The position numbers and the translations under genes are program-made. From Paenibacillus sp. FSL R10-2734 (GTDB taxonomy: Bacteria; Bacillota; Bacilli; Paenibacillales; Paenibacillaceae), in assembly GCF_037963865.1 (NCBI RefSeq), contig NZ_CP150170.1, positions 5,394,001-5,458,000 of the forward strand: DNA of 64,000 nt, written 5' to 3'. The notes beneath the pieces are model-generated. The model was given only the letters and a program-made list of their open reading frames with translations. It had not been told where the DNA came from and did not search any database. Below, in pieces: positions 33,370 through 42,223 of the stretch. Every line of letters starts with the position of its first letter. Positions within the stretch are counted from its first letter, which is position 1.

Positions 33370-35235
33370 CTAGCGCATTCGATACAACGCTGTAGTTCTT
33401 GCAAAATACAGATCACCCTCACGGTCCATCGTCAGCAGCCGTGCATCGTCATCCAACACCTTAAGCTCCTCACTCAGCACATCAAACTTGAACAAACGAT
33501 TTATCGACACGCCGTACAATACACCATCCTTGTAAAGCAGTTCATTACCACTACGCCAAAAATGAGTCACTGTCTCCCAATCCATCTTAAACAATGAATA
33601 AGTCTTCACAATTTGCTTCAGCTGAGGATCGAACTGAAATAACCGCCCTGCCGTCAAGCCCCATAGCTGCCCTACATCATCCAAAACTAAAGCAGAAATA
33701 GCCCGTTCCCCTTGCACCGGAATTCCTTCCCATACTTTGCAGCGACTTTGCATATCCCAAATCATTAGAGATGCATCCTGACGCTGAGGAGCAATCCCAA
33801 GTCCACCCCAAACAGACCCACCAGCGAACAACAAGTGATCTCGACTAGCCAAGGACACTACACTCTGCTGCGGCAAAAGATTTCTGAACACCTCATGCGT
33901 TCCGCTCGCAGGATGGTACAACGTGAGCGCACCTCCATGCCGTCCATAGGAAGGAACCGTGCCAATGGCCAACTCATCTCCTGCCCAAGCCCAAGCAAAA
34001 GGGCGGTCCTGCTCCTCTTCCTGTAGGGAAAAGAGTAGCTTTGGATTCTCACCTGGCTTCCATTCTTCGTACGGGTCGTATTTGAAAATATTCGCTCGCG
34101 GATATACACCTAGATAAAGACATTTCCTCCCAGCAAGCATACCTTCCGTCTGGCCAATGCCCCGATATGAAATGATCTCGTCGGTTATCGGGTCGAATCT
34201 GGCTAGCCCACCTGCGAAATACCCTCCGATATAAAGAGCATCATCAGGCCCGCTGGTCATGGACTGCAAATGGACCGATTGGCCTTGCAGCTCGAAGTCC
34301 TTAATCATATGTCGATCCGTCGCCGGATCGTAAATCCAGCACCTCCCGTCCCTGTACACACCGGTTAAGCATCGGCCATTGGAATTTAGAGGATGATTCT
34401 GGAGCCAACCATAATCTCCCGCAGGCTCAGGCATAGCTAATGAGGTAACGAATAAGCTTCCTGTCCGGATATCATAGCGCTGTAAATAGTCATCTTTAAT
34501 GAAATACACATTTCCCTGCTCATCAGGAGGTGAAATACTAAGTCCACTCACATGATCTAGAATGTTGCCCCACTCCTGCTGTTCCAGATCATAAATGTAC
34601 AACCGTGCAGATGGTGTGATTCGAGCAAATAGCTGACCATGAATGATATTCAAGTCATAAACCAGCTGCTCGCCTCGACATTCATCTGGTAGCGCAATTT
34701 CCGAGCGGCCTCCCGTCTCCGTATCCAGTACTACAATATGCGGAGATTGAGTACCCACACCCACATAGAGCATGCCGTTCCACGCTTCCATTGATCTAGC
34801 ATACTGTTCTCCACTCACCATGGCGCCGTAATCTCTAAACACTCCTGTCGCTGGATCATACTGGAACACTTTCCCTCCAGGATAACATCCCCCATAGATC
34901 CTGCCTTGCTCATCCGCCGCCAATCGCCACGTATAGAATTCGCCGGGAATCATCTCACCCAGGTTCTCCACACCAGCTTCATGAGTGTACCTGTACAAAA
35001 TGCCACTTCCCCCGATATACACCCCACTTGCTGTTAAGACTACCCCCCAGCAATGATCCGAGCCTTCCAGCTCGTAGCGTTCCACCGCTTTTTTCCCGCT
35101 GGGGTCTAGCACAAACAAGATACACGGACTTCCGGAAGAAACCGCGTATATCCAATCTACTCCTTGCCATGTTCCATAAGCCGAGGCCCAAACCGCCAAA
35201 CCATTCAGTGGCTCACCGATCCGCAGTGCCTTCAT
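33370..35235 (-). CDS. Cytoplasmic beta-propeller protein of unknown function
   Basis: 621 residues made of repeated about 45-residue blades, each with a GxLYRYT/VFQYDPATG or IYDPATDRH-type strand, resembling PQQ/Kelch/NHL-like propellers. No signal peptide or lipobox, so probably intracellular. No catalytic motif is recognised. Repeated FDPxTxEI and YDPATG strands suggest ligand or metal binding, as in lactonases or oligogalacturonate-type lyases. The stop overlaps the start of the MDR gene (ATGA), placing it firmly in the operon. Confidence 0.75.
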   Translation of the reverse strand: MKALRIGEPLNGLAVWASAYGTWQGVDWIYAVSSGSPCILFVLDPSGKKAVERYELEGSDHCWGVVLTASGVYIGGSGILYRYTHEAGVENLGEMIPGEFYTWRLAADEQGRIYGGCYPGGKVFQYDPATGVFRDYGAMVSGEQYARSMEAWNGMLYVGVGTQSPHIVVLDTETGGRSEIALPDECRGEQLVYDLNIIHGQLFARITPSARLYIYDLEQQEWGNILDHVSGLSISPPDEQGNVYFIKDDYLQRYDIRTGSLFVTSLAMPEPAGDYGWLQNHPLNSNGRCLTGVYRDGRCWIYDPATDRHMIKDFELQGQSVHLQSMTSGPDDALYIGGYFAGGLARFDPITDEIISYRGIGQTEGMLAGRKCLYLGVYPRANIFKYDPYEEWKPGENPKLLFSLQEEEQDRPFAWAWAGDELAIGTVPSYGRHGGALTLYHPASGTHEVFRNLLPQQSVVSLASRDHLLFAGGSVWGGLGIAPQRQDASLMIWDMQSRCKVWEGIPVQGERAISALVLDDVGQLWGLTAGRLFQFDPQLKQIVKTYSLFKMDWETVTHFWRSGNELLYKDGVLYGVSINRLFKFDVLSEELKVLDDDARLLTMDREGDLYFARTTALYRMR

Positions 35236-36296
35236 CTGCTCCCGCCTTCTTTTGTCAGTCTTTCCTTCACCTTCGGTTCTGCCACTGAGACTGCCGCAGG
35301 ATACGCTAATACCGCTCCCAACAGATCCACTGGGTCCTCGGCATAACGCCGAAAGGCCTCTTCACAGCGTTCGACTGGGAATATCGCACTAATCAATGGC
35401 TTCACCTGAATGTCCCCTTCGGAGATCAACCGAATGTATTCAGCCATATTTCGCCCTTCCGTCCACCGCACGTAGCCGTAAGGGTAGTCAACCCCCTGCC
35501 GCTCATAGATAGGATCATATCGTCCGGGACCTCCAGCTCTAGAAATCAGAACTTGAGCTTCCTTGCCGAACATCAGATCACGAGAGAAATCCGGCTTAAT
35601 ATCTCCGACCAACAGTACCTTGCCGCGGTCCCGTACCCACTCCAGTGCTTGATCAATAAGGTCACCAGTTTTGCCGCCTGCACATACGATGACTGCATCT
35701 GCACCCATGTCTCCCGTCAGGTTAGCAAGATGCTCCTTTACCTTCTCGGGGCTAGTAGCGATATGTCTAATTCCCAGGGTCTCGGCCACCTCGCAGCGCT
35801 CTGCAAGCAAATCATAGACGATCACTCGACAGCCTGCCGCCTTAGCGATCTGCGCAATTAACTGTCCAAGAATTCCGGCACCGATCAACACAATTGTCTC
35901 CCCGAACTGGGGTGCAACCTGCCTTACCGCATGGACTGCAATGGCTCCAAGCCCTACTGTCGACGCTTCCTCCGAGCTGATATGGTCAGGAATGGGCACC
36001 ATCAGATGCTGTGGCATCAACAGCCATTCCGCATGCTTCGCATACGGTCCGCCATAGCAAGCTACCCGCGTTCCTTCCGGCCAGTGCTCCATTCCTTTCC
36101 CACGCGTGCGGATTACACCGGCTGCACTGTATCCAAGTACAATCTGTTGCGTACGGTGCAGACCATTCATCATCATTTCCGTTCCGGGGCTAATCGCCGA
36201 ATATTCAGTCTGGACTAGTACAAATCCATCTTCAATGACTGGTGTCAGAACATCCGACATGCGAATCTGTCCTTCCTGAGATATTACCGCCTTCAT
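35232..36296 (-). CDS. Medium-chain (MDR) alcohol dehydrogenase-like protein
   Basis: 354 residues, GroES-like N-terminal domain plus Rossmann domain (IVLIGAGILGQLIAQIAKAAG, about 135-155). The catalytic zinc Cys seen in typical alcohol dehydrogenases is replaced in YSAISPGTEM and the structural-zinc Cys loop is absent, as in the BchC/YjmD-like or zinc-independent MDR subgroup. It probably oxidises a sugar hydroxyl. AGGAG precedes the ATG. It overlaps the propeller gene by 4 nt. Confidence 0.85.
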   Translation of the reverse strand: MKAVISQEGQIRMSDVLTPVIEDGFVLVQTEYSAISPGTEMMMNGLHRTQQIVLGYSAAGVIRTRGKGMEHWPEGTRVACYGGPYAKHAEWLLMPQHLMVPIPDHISSEEASTVGLGAIAVHAVRQVAPQFGETIVLIGAGILGQLIAQIAKAAGCRVIVYDLLAERCEVAETLGIRHIATSPEKVKEHLANLTGDMGADAVIVCAGGKTGDLIDQALEWVRDRGKVLLVGDIKPDFSRDLMFGKEAQVLISRAGGPGRYDPIYERQGVDYPYGYVRWTEGRNMAEYIRLISEGDIQVKPLISAIFPVERCEEAFRRYAEDPVDLLGAVLAYPAAVSVAEPKVKERLTKEGGSR

Positions 36297-36360
36297 ATGT
36301 CTTCTCCTCCCGACTGCTTCAGAAACAATTCTGTCTCATGCAATGTCTTCTCTATGGCTG

Positions 36361-37239
36361 TTACTCCTTCAGCGCACCGATCATTACGCCTTTTACGAAA
36401 TATTTCTGCAAAAATGGATAGATCATCAGAATCGGCACAGTAGCAATGATAATCGTAGCGAATTTAATAGATTCACTAATACGAAACACTTCATCTTGGG
36501 TAACGCCAGCCAGCATATTTTGCGCAGAGGATTGAATCAGGATTTCCCTCAAAATCAATTGAAGCGGGAATAAATTCCGATCCTGTAAATAAATCATAGC
36601 TGAGAACCAGCTGTTCCAGTGGCCTACCGCATAGAAGAGGGTCATAACCGCCAGAACCGGCATGGAGAGCGGAAGCACGATCCGCAGCAGAATTCTGAAA
36701 TCATGTGCGCCGTCTATTTTGGCAGATTCAATCAAACTATCAGGAATAGATTGAAAGAAAGTCCGCATCACAATCAAATTGAAAGCACTAACCGCTCCTG
36801 GCAAAAGCAGCGACCACCGCGTATCATACAAGCCAAGCTCACGGACATTCAGATACGCTGGAATCAAACCTCCACTGAAAAACATCGTGAACACGATGAA
36901 AGCCATAATGATATTTCTCCCCTCCAGATTCTTTCTGGACAGAGGATAAGCGCCGAGTGTAGTTAGCACCAGATTAATCAACGTACCGACAATGACATAA
37001 AAGAAGGTATTTCCGTAAGCCGTCCAGACCCGCTCATCCTCAAATACCAGCTTGTAAGCATCCAGATTAAAGCCGATTGGAAAGAAGCTTACCTTCCCCG
37101 CAGCAATAGCATGTGCATCACTGAATGAGGAGACCAGCACATACCACATCGGGTACAGGAACAGGAAAGAACACAAGATCAGAAACAGCACATTGCAGCT
37201 GTCGAATATAATTTCACCCATACTGCGTTTCACAACCAT
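36361..37239 (-). CDS. Carbohydrate ABC transporter permease (LplC/MalG type)
   Basis: A 292-residue inner-membrane protein with six helices. The EAA loop that docks to the ATPase reads ESAKIDGAHDFRILLRIVLP (about 186-205). The C-terminal sequence ending VKGVMIGALKE is standard for the MalG/LplC family. It pairs with the permease at 37310 and the binding protein at 38385. No ATPase gene is in the window; a shared MsmX-type ATPase encoded elsewhere is the usual solution in this group. Confidence 0.93.
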   Translation of the reverse strand: MVVKRSMGEIIFDSCNVLFLILCSFLFLYPMWYVLVSSFSDAHAIAAGKVSFFPIGFNLDAYKLVFEDERVWTAYGNTFFYVIVGTLINLVLTTLGAYPLSRKNLEGRNIIMAFIVFTMFFSGGLIPAYLNVRELGLYDTRWSLLLPGAVSAFNLIVMRTFFQSIPDSLIESAKIDGAHDFRILLRIVLPLSMPVLAVMTLFYAVGHWNSWFSAMIYLQDRNLFPLQLILREILIQSSAQNMLAGVTQDEVFRISESIKFATIIIATVPILMIYPFLQKYFVKGVMIGALKE

Positions 37240-37309
37240 TGTCTACCCTCCTAAAAGTCATTACATCATTGATTCTGCATCGCACAAAACTCGCATCGGA
37301 AGCCCATTT

Positions 37310-38275
37310 CTACCATAGGCTGCTTTCAGTTGTTTTCCGACTGATGCGGTTCGCTAGAACGAGCAATGTGAAGTTAATTACGGAATTGAATAACCCTACC
37401 GCCGCAGAAAAACTGTAATTCGCCTCCATCACACCTCGTCTATAGACAAATGTTGAAATAACATCTGCAGTGACGTAAGTTCCTGGATTGTAAAGCAATA
37501 TAATTTTGTCCCAGCCCACATTCAGCAGGGTACCCACATTCAGAATCAAGAGGATTAGCACCGTAGGTAGGATCCCGGGCAGCGTTATATTCATTAGCTG
37601 CTTCCATCGCCCTGCCCCATCTACAACTGCAGCCTCGTACAGGCTCGGATTGATGCCAGATAACGCTGCTAAGTAGATAATTGAATTCCAGCCTAGGCTC
37701 TGCCACATGCCAGAACCCACATAGATCGTTCGAAACCATTCCGGCAGAATCAGGAACTGAATGGGCTCCGAGATCAGGCCGATGCCAAGCAACAAGCTGT
37801 TAATAATACCTCCGGGTTTGGTGAAATCAATAATCATCCCGCAGATGACAATCAGAGAAATAAAATGTGGCAAATATGACACGGTCTGTAGAAAGGACTT
37901 CAGCTTCTTGAGCCGCAGCTCATTTAGCAGCAGAGCAAAAGCAAGTGAAGCAGGAAAGATGAAGATCAGTGAGTAGAAGCTCATTAAGAAGGTATTTCTA
38001 AGCAGTCTGAGAAAATAATAGCTTTCGAAAAACTTCTCGAAATTCTTGAAGCCGACCCAAGGACTATCTGTGATCCCCAAGTAGGGATTGAAATTCTTAA
38101 AGGCAATAATCGCCCCATACATTGGCTTGTATTCAAAAATCAGAAAATATAAAACCGTAGGGAGTAGCATGAGATACAGATAGCGATTGGAGGCTATCCG
38201 CTTCCAGGGAATCGGACTCCTCTTGACCGGAAGCTTCCTGCTTTCAACTTTAGCGACTTTTACAGGTACAGCCAT
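37310..38275 (-). CDS. Carbohydrate ABC transporter permease (LplB/MalF type)
   Basis: A 321-residue membrane protein. A basic N-terminus is followed by six helices, LFEYKPMYGAIIAFKNFNPY after helix one, and the EAA loop YEAAVVDGAGRWKQLMNITL. This is the partner permease of the LplB class that imports complex or acidic oligosaccharides in Paenibacillus and relatives. It is spaced 70 nt from the following permease. GAGGAG precedes the ATG. Confidence 0.93.
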   Translation of the reverse strand: MAVPVKVAKVESRKLPVKRSPIPWKRIASNRYLYLMLLPTVLYFLIFEYKPMYGAIIAFKNFNPYLGITDSPWVGFKNFEKFFESYYFLRLLRNTFLMSFYSLIFIFPASLAFALLLNELRLKKLKSFLQTVSYLPHFISLIVICGMIIDFTKPGGIINSLLLGIGLISEPIQFLILPEWFRTIYVGSGMWQSLGWNSIIYLAALSGINPSLYEAAVVDGAGRWKQLMNITLPGILPTVLILLILNVGTLLNVGWDKIILLYNPGTYVTADVISTFVYRRGVMEANYSFSAAVGLFNSVINFTLLVLANRISRKTTESSLW

Positions 38276-38384
38276 ATAGTTCTCCTCTCCCGGACACTGG
38301 CGTTATTCATAGCAGTCATGTGGCGAGCGGTCACAAAGCAATCTCTGAACCGCTCGACCCATGACAACCTACTCACAAGCTGAA

Positions 38385-40043
38385 TCATTTCCCTTTAAAG
38401 CGCTCGTATGCTACCTGGTACTCTTTTAGCACATCGTTAATTCCCATCTTCTCTAGCTGCGCAGTTACTTTGTCATAGTCTTCAATCTTTTGACGCCCCA
38501 TGATCATGGCATTGATTGTTTCGGCTACATAGGTCTGAATATCGGCCATCAACGGAACAACTACATCGTTTTCTTCTGTTGTGAATTGAACTGGAGGCAA
38601 CTTGCTGTCGAAATCAATATAGTCACTGTATAGCTCAAGTGGATTTTCTGTCTGCCCGTTAGCTTCTCGGATTTGTTCAGCATATCTGGTATCCGCTACC
38701 GTAGCCCAGCTTCCACCCCCGATCGTATGGTTCAGCAGCTCTTGCGTATTCGTCAGACCATTGGAAGGATGAGTTACTTCTTTCTTATAAATCGGTTCTC
38801 CGTTTACCAGATCATACGACTTGCCTTCAACTCCAAAGTTATTCAGCAAAATGCCTTCTTCTGAGTATTGATAATCCAGCCATTTCATCACTTCCTCAGG
38901 ATGCTCAGTCCGCGAGGAGACCGCCAATCCATGTGCTGCTGCCTGCCAGCGGAAGGAGACATGTCGTTGATCACCATTTGGTCCTTTAGGTGGAGTTGCC
39001 GGAGCAATCTTGAAGGTTGGATGTTTGCCTTCCATTAGAGTAGTAAAGTTCCCCATGTAGGAGCCAGACCAACCAAACCATGCCCCTGCGACATCGGTAG
39101 TCACCTTCTCCGTCAGTGTCTGAAATGTGGTATCCACCAGATAGTTCGGGTCGAGCAACTGTTCATCGTAAAGTCGGTGTAGATAGGTTACAACATCCTT
39201 GAATCTTGGGTCGTTCGGGCCATATTTTACTTGGCCATTATCCACAAAGAATCCGTAGTCGACGCCAAAGGCAGGCGCGAATAACATCATGATATTTTCC
39301 AAGTTGACTGTGACTAGTGGAATTTCATCCTTCTTACCATTTCCATTGGCATCCTGCTCCCTAAATGCCTTGAGCATGTTATACCAATCTTCTGTAGTTT
39401 CAGGCATAGATAGACCTAACTTCTCTATCCAGTCTTTCCGCACTTGCGGGAACATTTGAGTGAGATCCTGTGAATCAAGAACGAGATTAGGTAGGTAAAA
39501 AATGTGGCCTTCAGGCGAAGTGATTTGTCCCCGGATATCCGGGTTGTCGTCGAGGATTTTCTTGAAGTTTGGCGCATTTTTCTCAATTAAATCTTCCAGA
39601 GGAAGCAGCGCTCCTTGTGTACCATATTTTCCGGAATCTGTGCCCCATAGATCATTGTAGATAATGTCGGGCAGCTTACCAGATGACATTAATAGACTGA
39701 AGGCTTCCGCACTGGCTTCTGTACTATGTTGAAAGTCGATATGAATGTTAGTGTTCTCTTCCATTTGCTGAAAGGATAATTTCTCATTAAAATTAGTTCC
39801 TCTGAAATTGCCGCCGCTTGGTGACCAAAGTGAAAGATCAAGCTTATCTGAGACAATCGGGAGCTGCAGACCGCCTACTGTTTTACCTTCCTTAGCGGGA
39901 GCTTCTGTAGCCTTCTGAACCTCCGCAGTTGGTTCTGCGGTTTTGCCCGCATTCGTATTCGAGCCGCCGCAAGCAGATACGAGTGTAACTAGTGACAACA
40001 GGACAGGCAGCAGGAGAACTAACTTCCTTTTAGCAACATTCAT
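38385..40043 (-). CDS. Sugar-binding lipoprotein of ABC transporter (LplA-like)
   Basis: A 552-residue extracellular solute-binding protein, family 1, of the large LplA/YtcQ subtype. Signal peptide with lipobox LVSACGG, C25 lipidated, then an Ala/Thr/Glu-rich linker. The mature protein has DANGNGKKDEIPLVTV (a Ca-loop-like stretch often seen in this subtype) and WYNMLKAFREQ. It is the first gene after the strong promoter at 40310-40338 with a 260-nt leader, and should define the sugar imported for the rest of the operon. Confidence 0.93.
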   Translation of the reverse strand: MNVAKRKLVLLLPVLLSLVTLVSACGGSNTNAGKTAEPTAEVQKATEAPAKEGKTVGGLQLPIVSDKLDLSLWSPSGGNFRGTNFNEKLSFQQMEENTNIHIDFQHSTEASAEAFSLLMSSGKLPDIIYNDLWGTDSGKYGTQGALLPLEDLIEKNAPNFKKILDDNPDIRGQITSPEGHIFYLPNLVLDSQDLTQMFPQVRKDWIEKLGLSMPETTEDWYNMLKAFREQDANGNGKKDEIPLVTVNLENIMMLFAPAFGVDYGFFVDNGQVKYGPNDPRFKDVVTYLHRLYDEQLLDPNYLVDTTFQTLTEKVTTDVAGAWFGWSGSYMGNFTTLMEGKHPTFKIAPATPPKGPNGDQRHVSFRWQAAAHGLAVSSRTEHPEEVMKWLDYQYSEEGILLNNFGVEGKSYDLVNGEPIYKKEVTHPSNGLTNTQELLNHTIGGGSWATVADTRYAEQIREANGQTENPLELYSDYIDFDSKLPPVQFTTEENDVVVPLMADIQTYVAETINAMIMGRQKIEDYDKVTAQLEKMGINDVLKEYQVAYERFKGK

Positions 40044-40283
40044 AATTCAACCCCCTATTAATAACTAAAAAATAAGATAATCATTATGATATATTCACTA
40101 ACATCAGCCAGAAGGAATCAACTATACATTATTAAGTTTTTAAATGAATAACAATTCTGTAAAAATCCCTTTGTAGGGGATATCCTCCTTTCACCAGCCT
40201 TTTTTCTACTCAAATTAGACGAAAACATCTGTTCTGACTTCTTTTTGATTTACATATCAGAGTCTCAGACATTTCTTCACCCC

Positions 40284-40305
40284 TATCTGATATACATCTG
40301 ATGTA
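40284..40305 (-). promoter_or_regulatory. Two adjacent operator-like palindromes at the operon start site
   Basis: TATCTGATA (40284-40292) and TACATCTGATGTA (40293-40305) are perfect odd palindromes sharing the core ATCTGAT. Their centres are 11 bp apart, one helical turn. They cover the predicted transcription start of the ABC/sugar-acid operon. The GntR-SBP fusion protein encoded just upstream is the obvious candidate binder. Confidence 0.6.
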
Positions 40306-40309
40306 TTTT

Positions 40310-40338
40310 ATTATATTTTCCAGCCTACATGATGTCAA
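40310..40338 (-). promoter_or_regulatory. Consensus sigma-A promoter of the sugar operon
   Basis: On the minus strand, TTGACA (40338-40333), a 17-nt spacer and TATAAT (40315-40310) match the consensus perfectly. Transcription should start near 40303, leaving a leader of about 260 nt before the binding-protein gene. The leader contains a weak ATCCC/GGGAT hairpin followed by Ts at about 40164-40185, possibly an attenuator. The rest of 40044-40602 holds no gene that I can support. Confidence 0.85.
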
Positions 40339-40422
40339 TATAATAATAAGAAATATCTCTAGTTAGTGTAATCTTATATAACATGTACCTGTCGCAAAAT
40401 GTTGAAATCCCTCAAATTTAAT

Positions 40423-40436
40423 AGAAAACGCTTACA
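40423..40436. promoter_or_regulatory. cre-like catabolite-repression site
   Basis: AGAAAACGCTTACA matches the Bacillus CcpA cre consensus (TGAAANCGNTTTCA) at 12 of 14 positions by eye. It lies about 85 nt upstream of the operon -35 box, suggesting control by CcpA. Confidence 0.55.
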
Positions 40437-40522
40437 AAAAATGCATTGCAAATAAACTAATTCTGATCTTATGAAGATTAAGTATAGTGTACAACTTCTG
40501 CTTTCTTTTATTTTAAAAAATA

Positions 40523-40554
40523 CGTAATAATGGCATAACAGCACCATTATTACG
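40523..40554 (-). terminator. Terminator of the GntR-SBP gene
   Basis: CGTAATAATGG and CCATTATTACG form a perfect 11-bp stem followed on the minus strand by TATTTTTT, about 50 nt past the regulator stop codon. It separates the regulator from the operon transcript. Confidence 0.85.
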
Positions 40555-40602
40555 CTTTGCATTTATCCTCAAGAGAACATCAAGTTCAGAAAAAAGCACC
40601 TT

Positions 40603-42012
40603 TTAAATCATTTGGACAGTATCATCCTGTTCCGAAATTAGGACACTCAATTCCTCATGAAGTGTAGCCTCATCAATCATCTTTGACCAATAAGCGTTCA
40701 GCAATTTACGAAAGCTTTTGAGATCAGCTATCGGAAGACCTAAATCCTTAAGGTATGAGAAGGTGGGAAATAACTCTCTATACATCAGATATCTCGAAGG
40801 ACGATTCAAATGATCCGTGATGCTCATCTCTGCGATCCGCTTTCGAGCTGGAATACTTACCGTACGTTCCCGGATGATTTTCTGCGCTTCTGCGGAAGCA
40901 AGGAAGCTGACGAATTGGCGAGCCGCTTCCTTTTGTCTTGAATTTCCGACCACGGCCGCCCCTATCGTCACAAGCAGCGTCTTCTGTGGATCCTTTGTTT
41001 TCAGCCTAGGTAACGGTGCAAGATCATAGTCCAGCTTTAACTCCTTGAATTCGTTTAAATTAAAAAATGTCGTCAGAATCATTGAAACCTGCTCTTGGAC
41101 AAACAAAGATATCGTCTCATCTTCATGATTTCCAGCAAGGTATTTAGGGAAAATCTGATGGTTGTTCACGAGCCGGCTATACACACTGAGGCTATTCGCC
41201 GTCTCTGGACTAAGTGTACGGTGTTCGGCCCCGTCTGCCACAGTTTGAATCCCGCTCTGCAGCAGGAATACGGAATAACGATTCTCGGAAGCAGGTACAA
41301 AATAAATCGCATGGCGTCCACGTTTCTCAGCTAACTGACGAGCCGCTTCAATCAAGTCATCCCAGGTCCAGTAGCTATCCGGTTCCGGCAGATCTGCTTC
41401 CCGAAAATGGGCCTTGTTGTAACAAAGTACCACAGGGGAGAAGGAAATCGGATAGGCATACAACTGTTCTTCATGATAGAAAGCTTCTGTCGCAATTGGA
41501 TATAATTCGGGATCGGGATCAAGCGATTCCAACAGTTCCGCCGCTCCATTTTCAGCCATTTCCTGGAATTGTGTACTATTCAGCGATACGGCATCGAGCA
41601 TCCCATTATTGATCATCTCCACAGCAGAATTCACATGGTCAAAATCATTCAAGGCCAGCGGCAGGATATGGATGCCCGGATGTAGCCGATGAAATTCGCC
41701 AATCAGATCATCCAGCAGAAAGTCCTTGGACAACGAGGAACTGCAGCCAAAATGAATGCGGATTCTCTCTTGTACGGATTCCATAACCATGCTTCCGACC
41801 CGGTCGATTTTGACAATAAGACCTTCCTGAACGAGTATATCCAGCCCTCTTCTGACCGATTTATTACTTAGCTCAAATTGCTTGGCTAATGTACTTTCTG
41901 CTGGAAGATAAGCACCGGGCTGTAGAACTCCACTTAGAATATCCGTACGAAGTTTACCCACCATATGATCCAATCGCTCTCGGAAGGAATGACGACCTGA
42001 TTTATTATTCAT
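40603..42012 (-). CDS. GntR-type regulator fused to a solute-binding-protein domain
   Basis: 469 residues. The N-terminal GntR winged helix (about 8-75) has LRTDILSGVLQPGAYLPAES and LAKQFELSNKSVRRGLDIL. In place of an FadR or UTRA effector domain, residues of about 85-460 look like a type-1 extracellular solute-binding protein: IRIHFGCSSSLSKDFLLDDL, PISFSPVVLCYNKAHF, YWTWDDLIEAARQLAEKRG and EAARQFVSFLASAEAQKII. There is no signal peptide, so it is cytoplasmic. GGGGAG is 8 nt before the ATG at 42012; an in-frame TTG lies 6 nt earlier. It probably senses the sugar imported by the adjacent transporter and binds the twin palindromes at 40284-40305. Confidence 0.9.
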   Translation of the reverse strand: MNNKSGRHSFRERLDHMVGKLRTDILSGVLQPGAYLPAESTLAKQFELSNKSVRRGLDILVQEGLIVKIDRVGSMVMESVQERIRIHFGCSSSLSKDFLLDDLIGEFHRLHPGIHILPLALNDFDHVNSAVEMINNGMLDAVSLNSTQFQEMAENGAAELLESLDPDPELYPIATEAFYHEEQLYAYPISFSPVVLCYNKAHFREADLPEPDSYWTWDDLIEAARQLAEKRGRHAIYFVPASENRYSVFLLQSGIQTVADGAEHRTLSPETANSLSVYSRLVNNHQIFPKYLAGNHEDETISLFVQEQVSMILTTFFNLNEFKELKLDYDLAPLPRLKTKDPQKTLLVTIGAAVVGNSRQKEAARQFVSFLASAEAQKIIRERTVSIPARKRIAEMSITDHLNRPSRYLMYRELFPTFSYLKDLGLPIADLKSFRKLLNAYWSKMIDEATLHEELSVLISEQDDTVQMI

Positions 42013-42223
42013 GTACAATTCTCCCCGAAAAATTTAAATTTACATCATCTCCCTCTTATTTTGCGTCAACTCTGATTTGAAGTCAAATGAAAATACCGAA
42101 TTTTCCCATGTATTCCCTCGTAGAGAGGTTCCACGTACGGACCGTATGGCCCTTATTTTCGGTAAATGAGCACATTTAGTCGGGTTAACGGACTGTATGG
42201 ACCTCTGTCAAGAAAGTGGACAG

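Noticed and set aside
40374..40562. 62-codon minus-strand frame between the regulator and transporter genes
   Set aside because: It covers a clear terminator and the cre-like site and has no homologous look.
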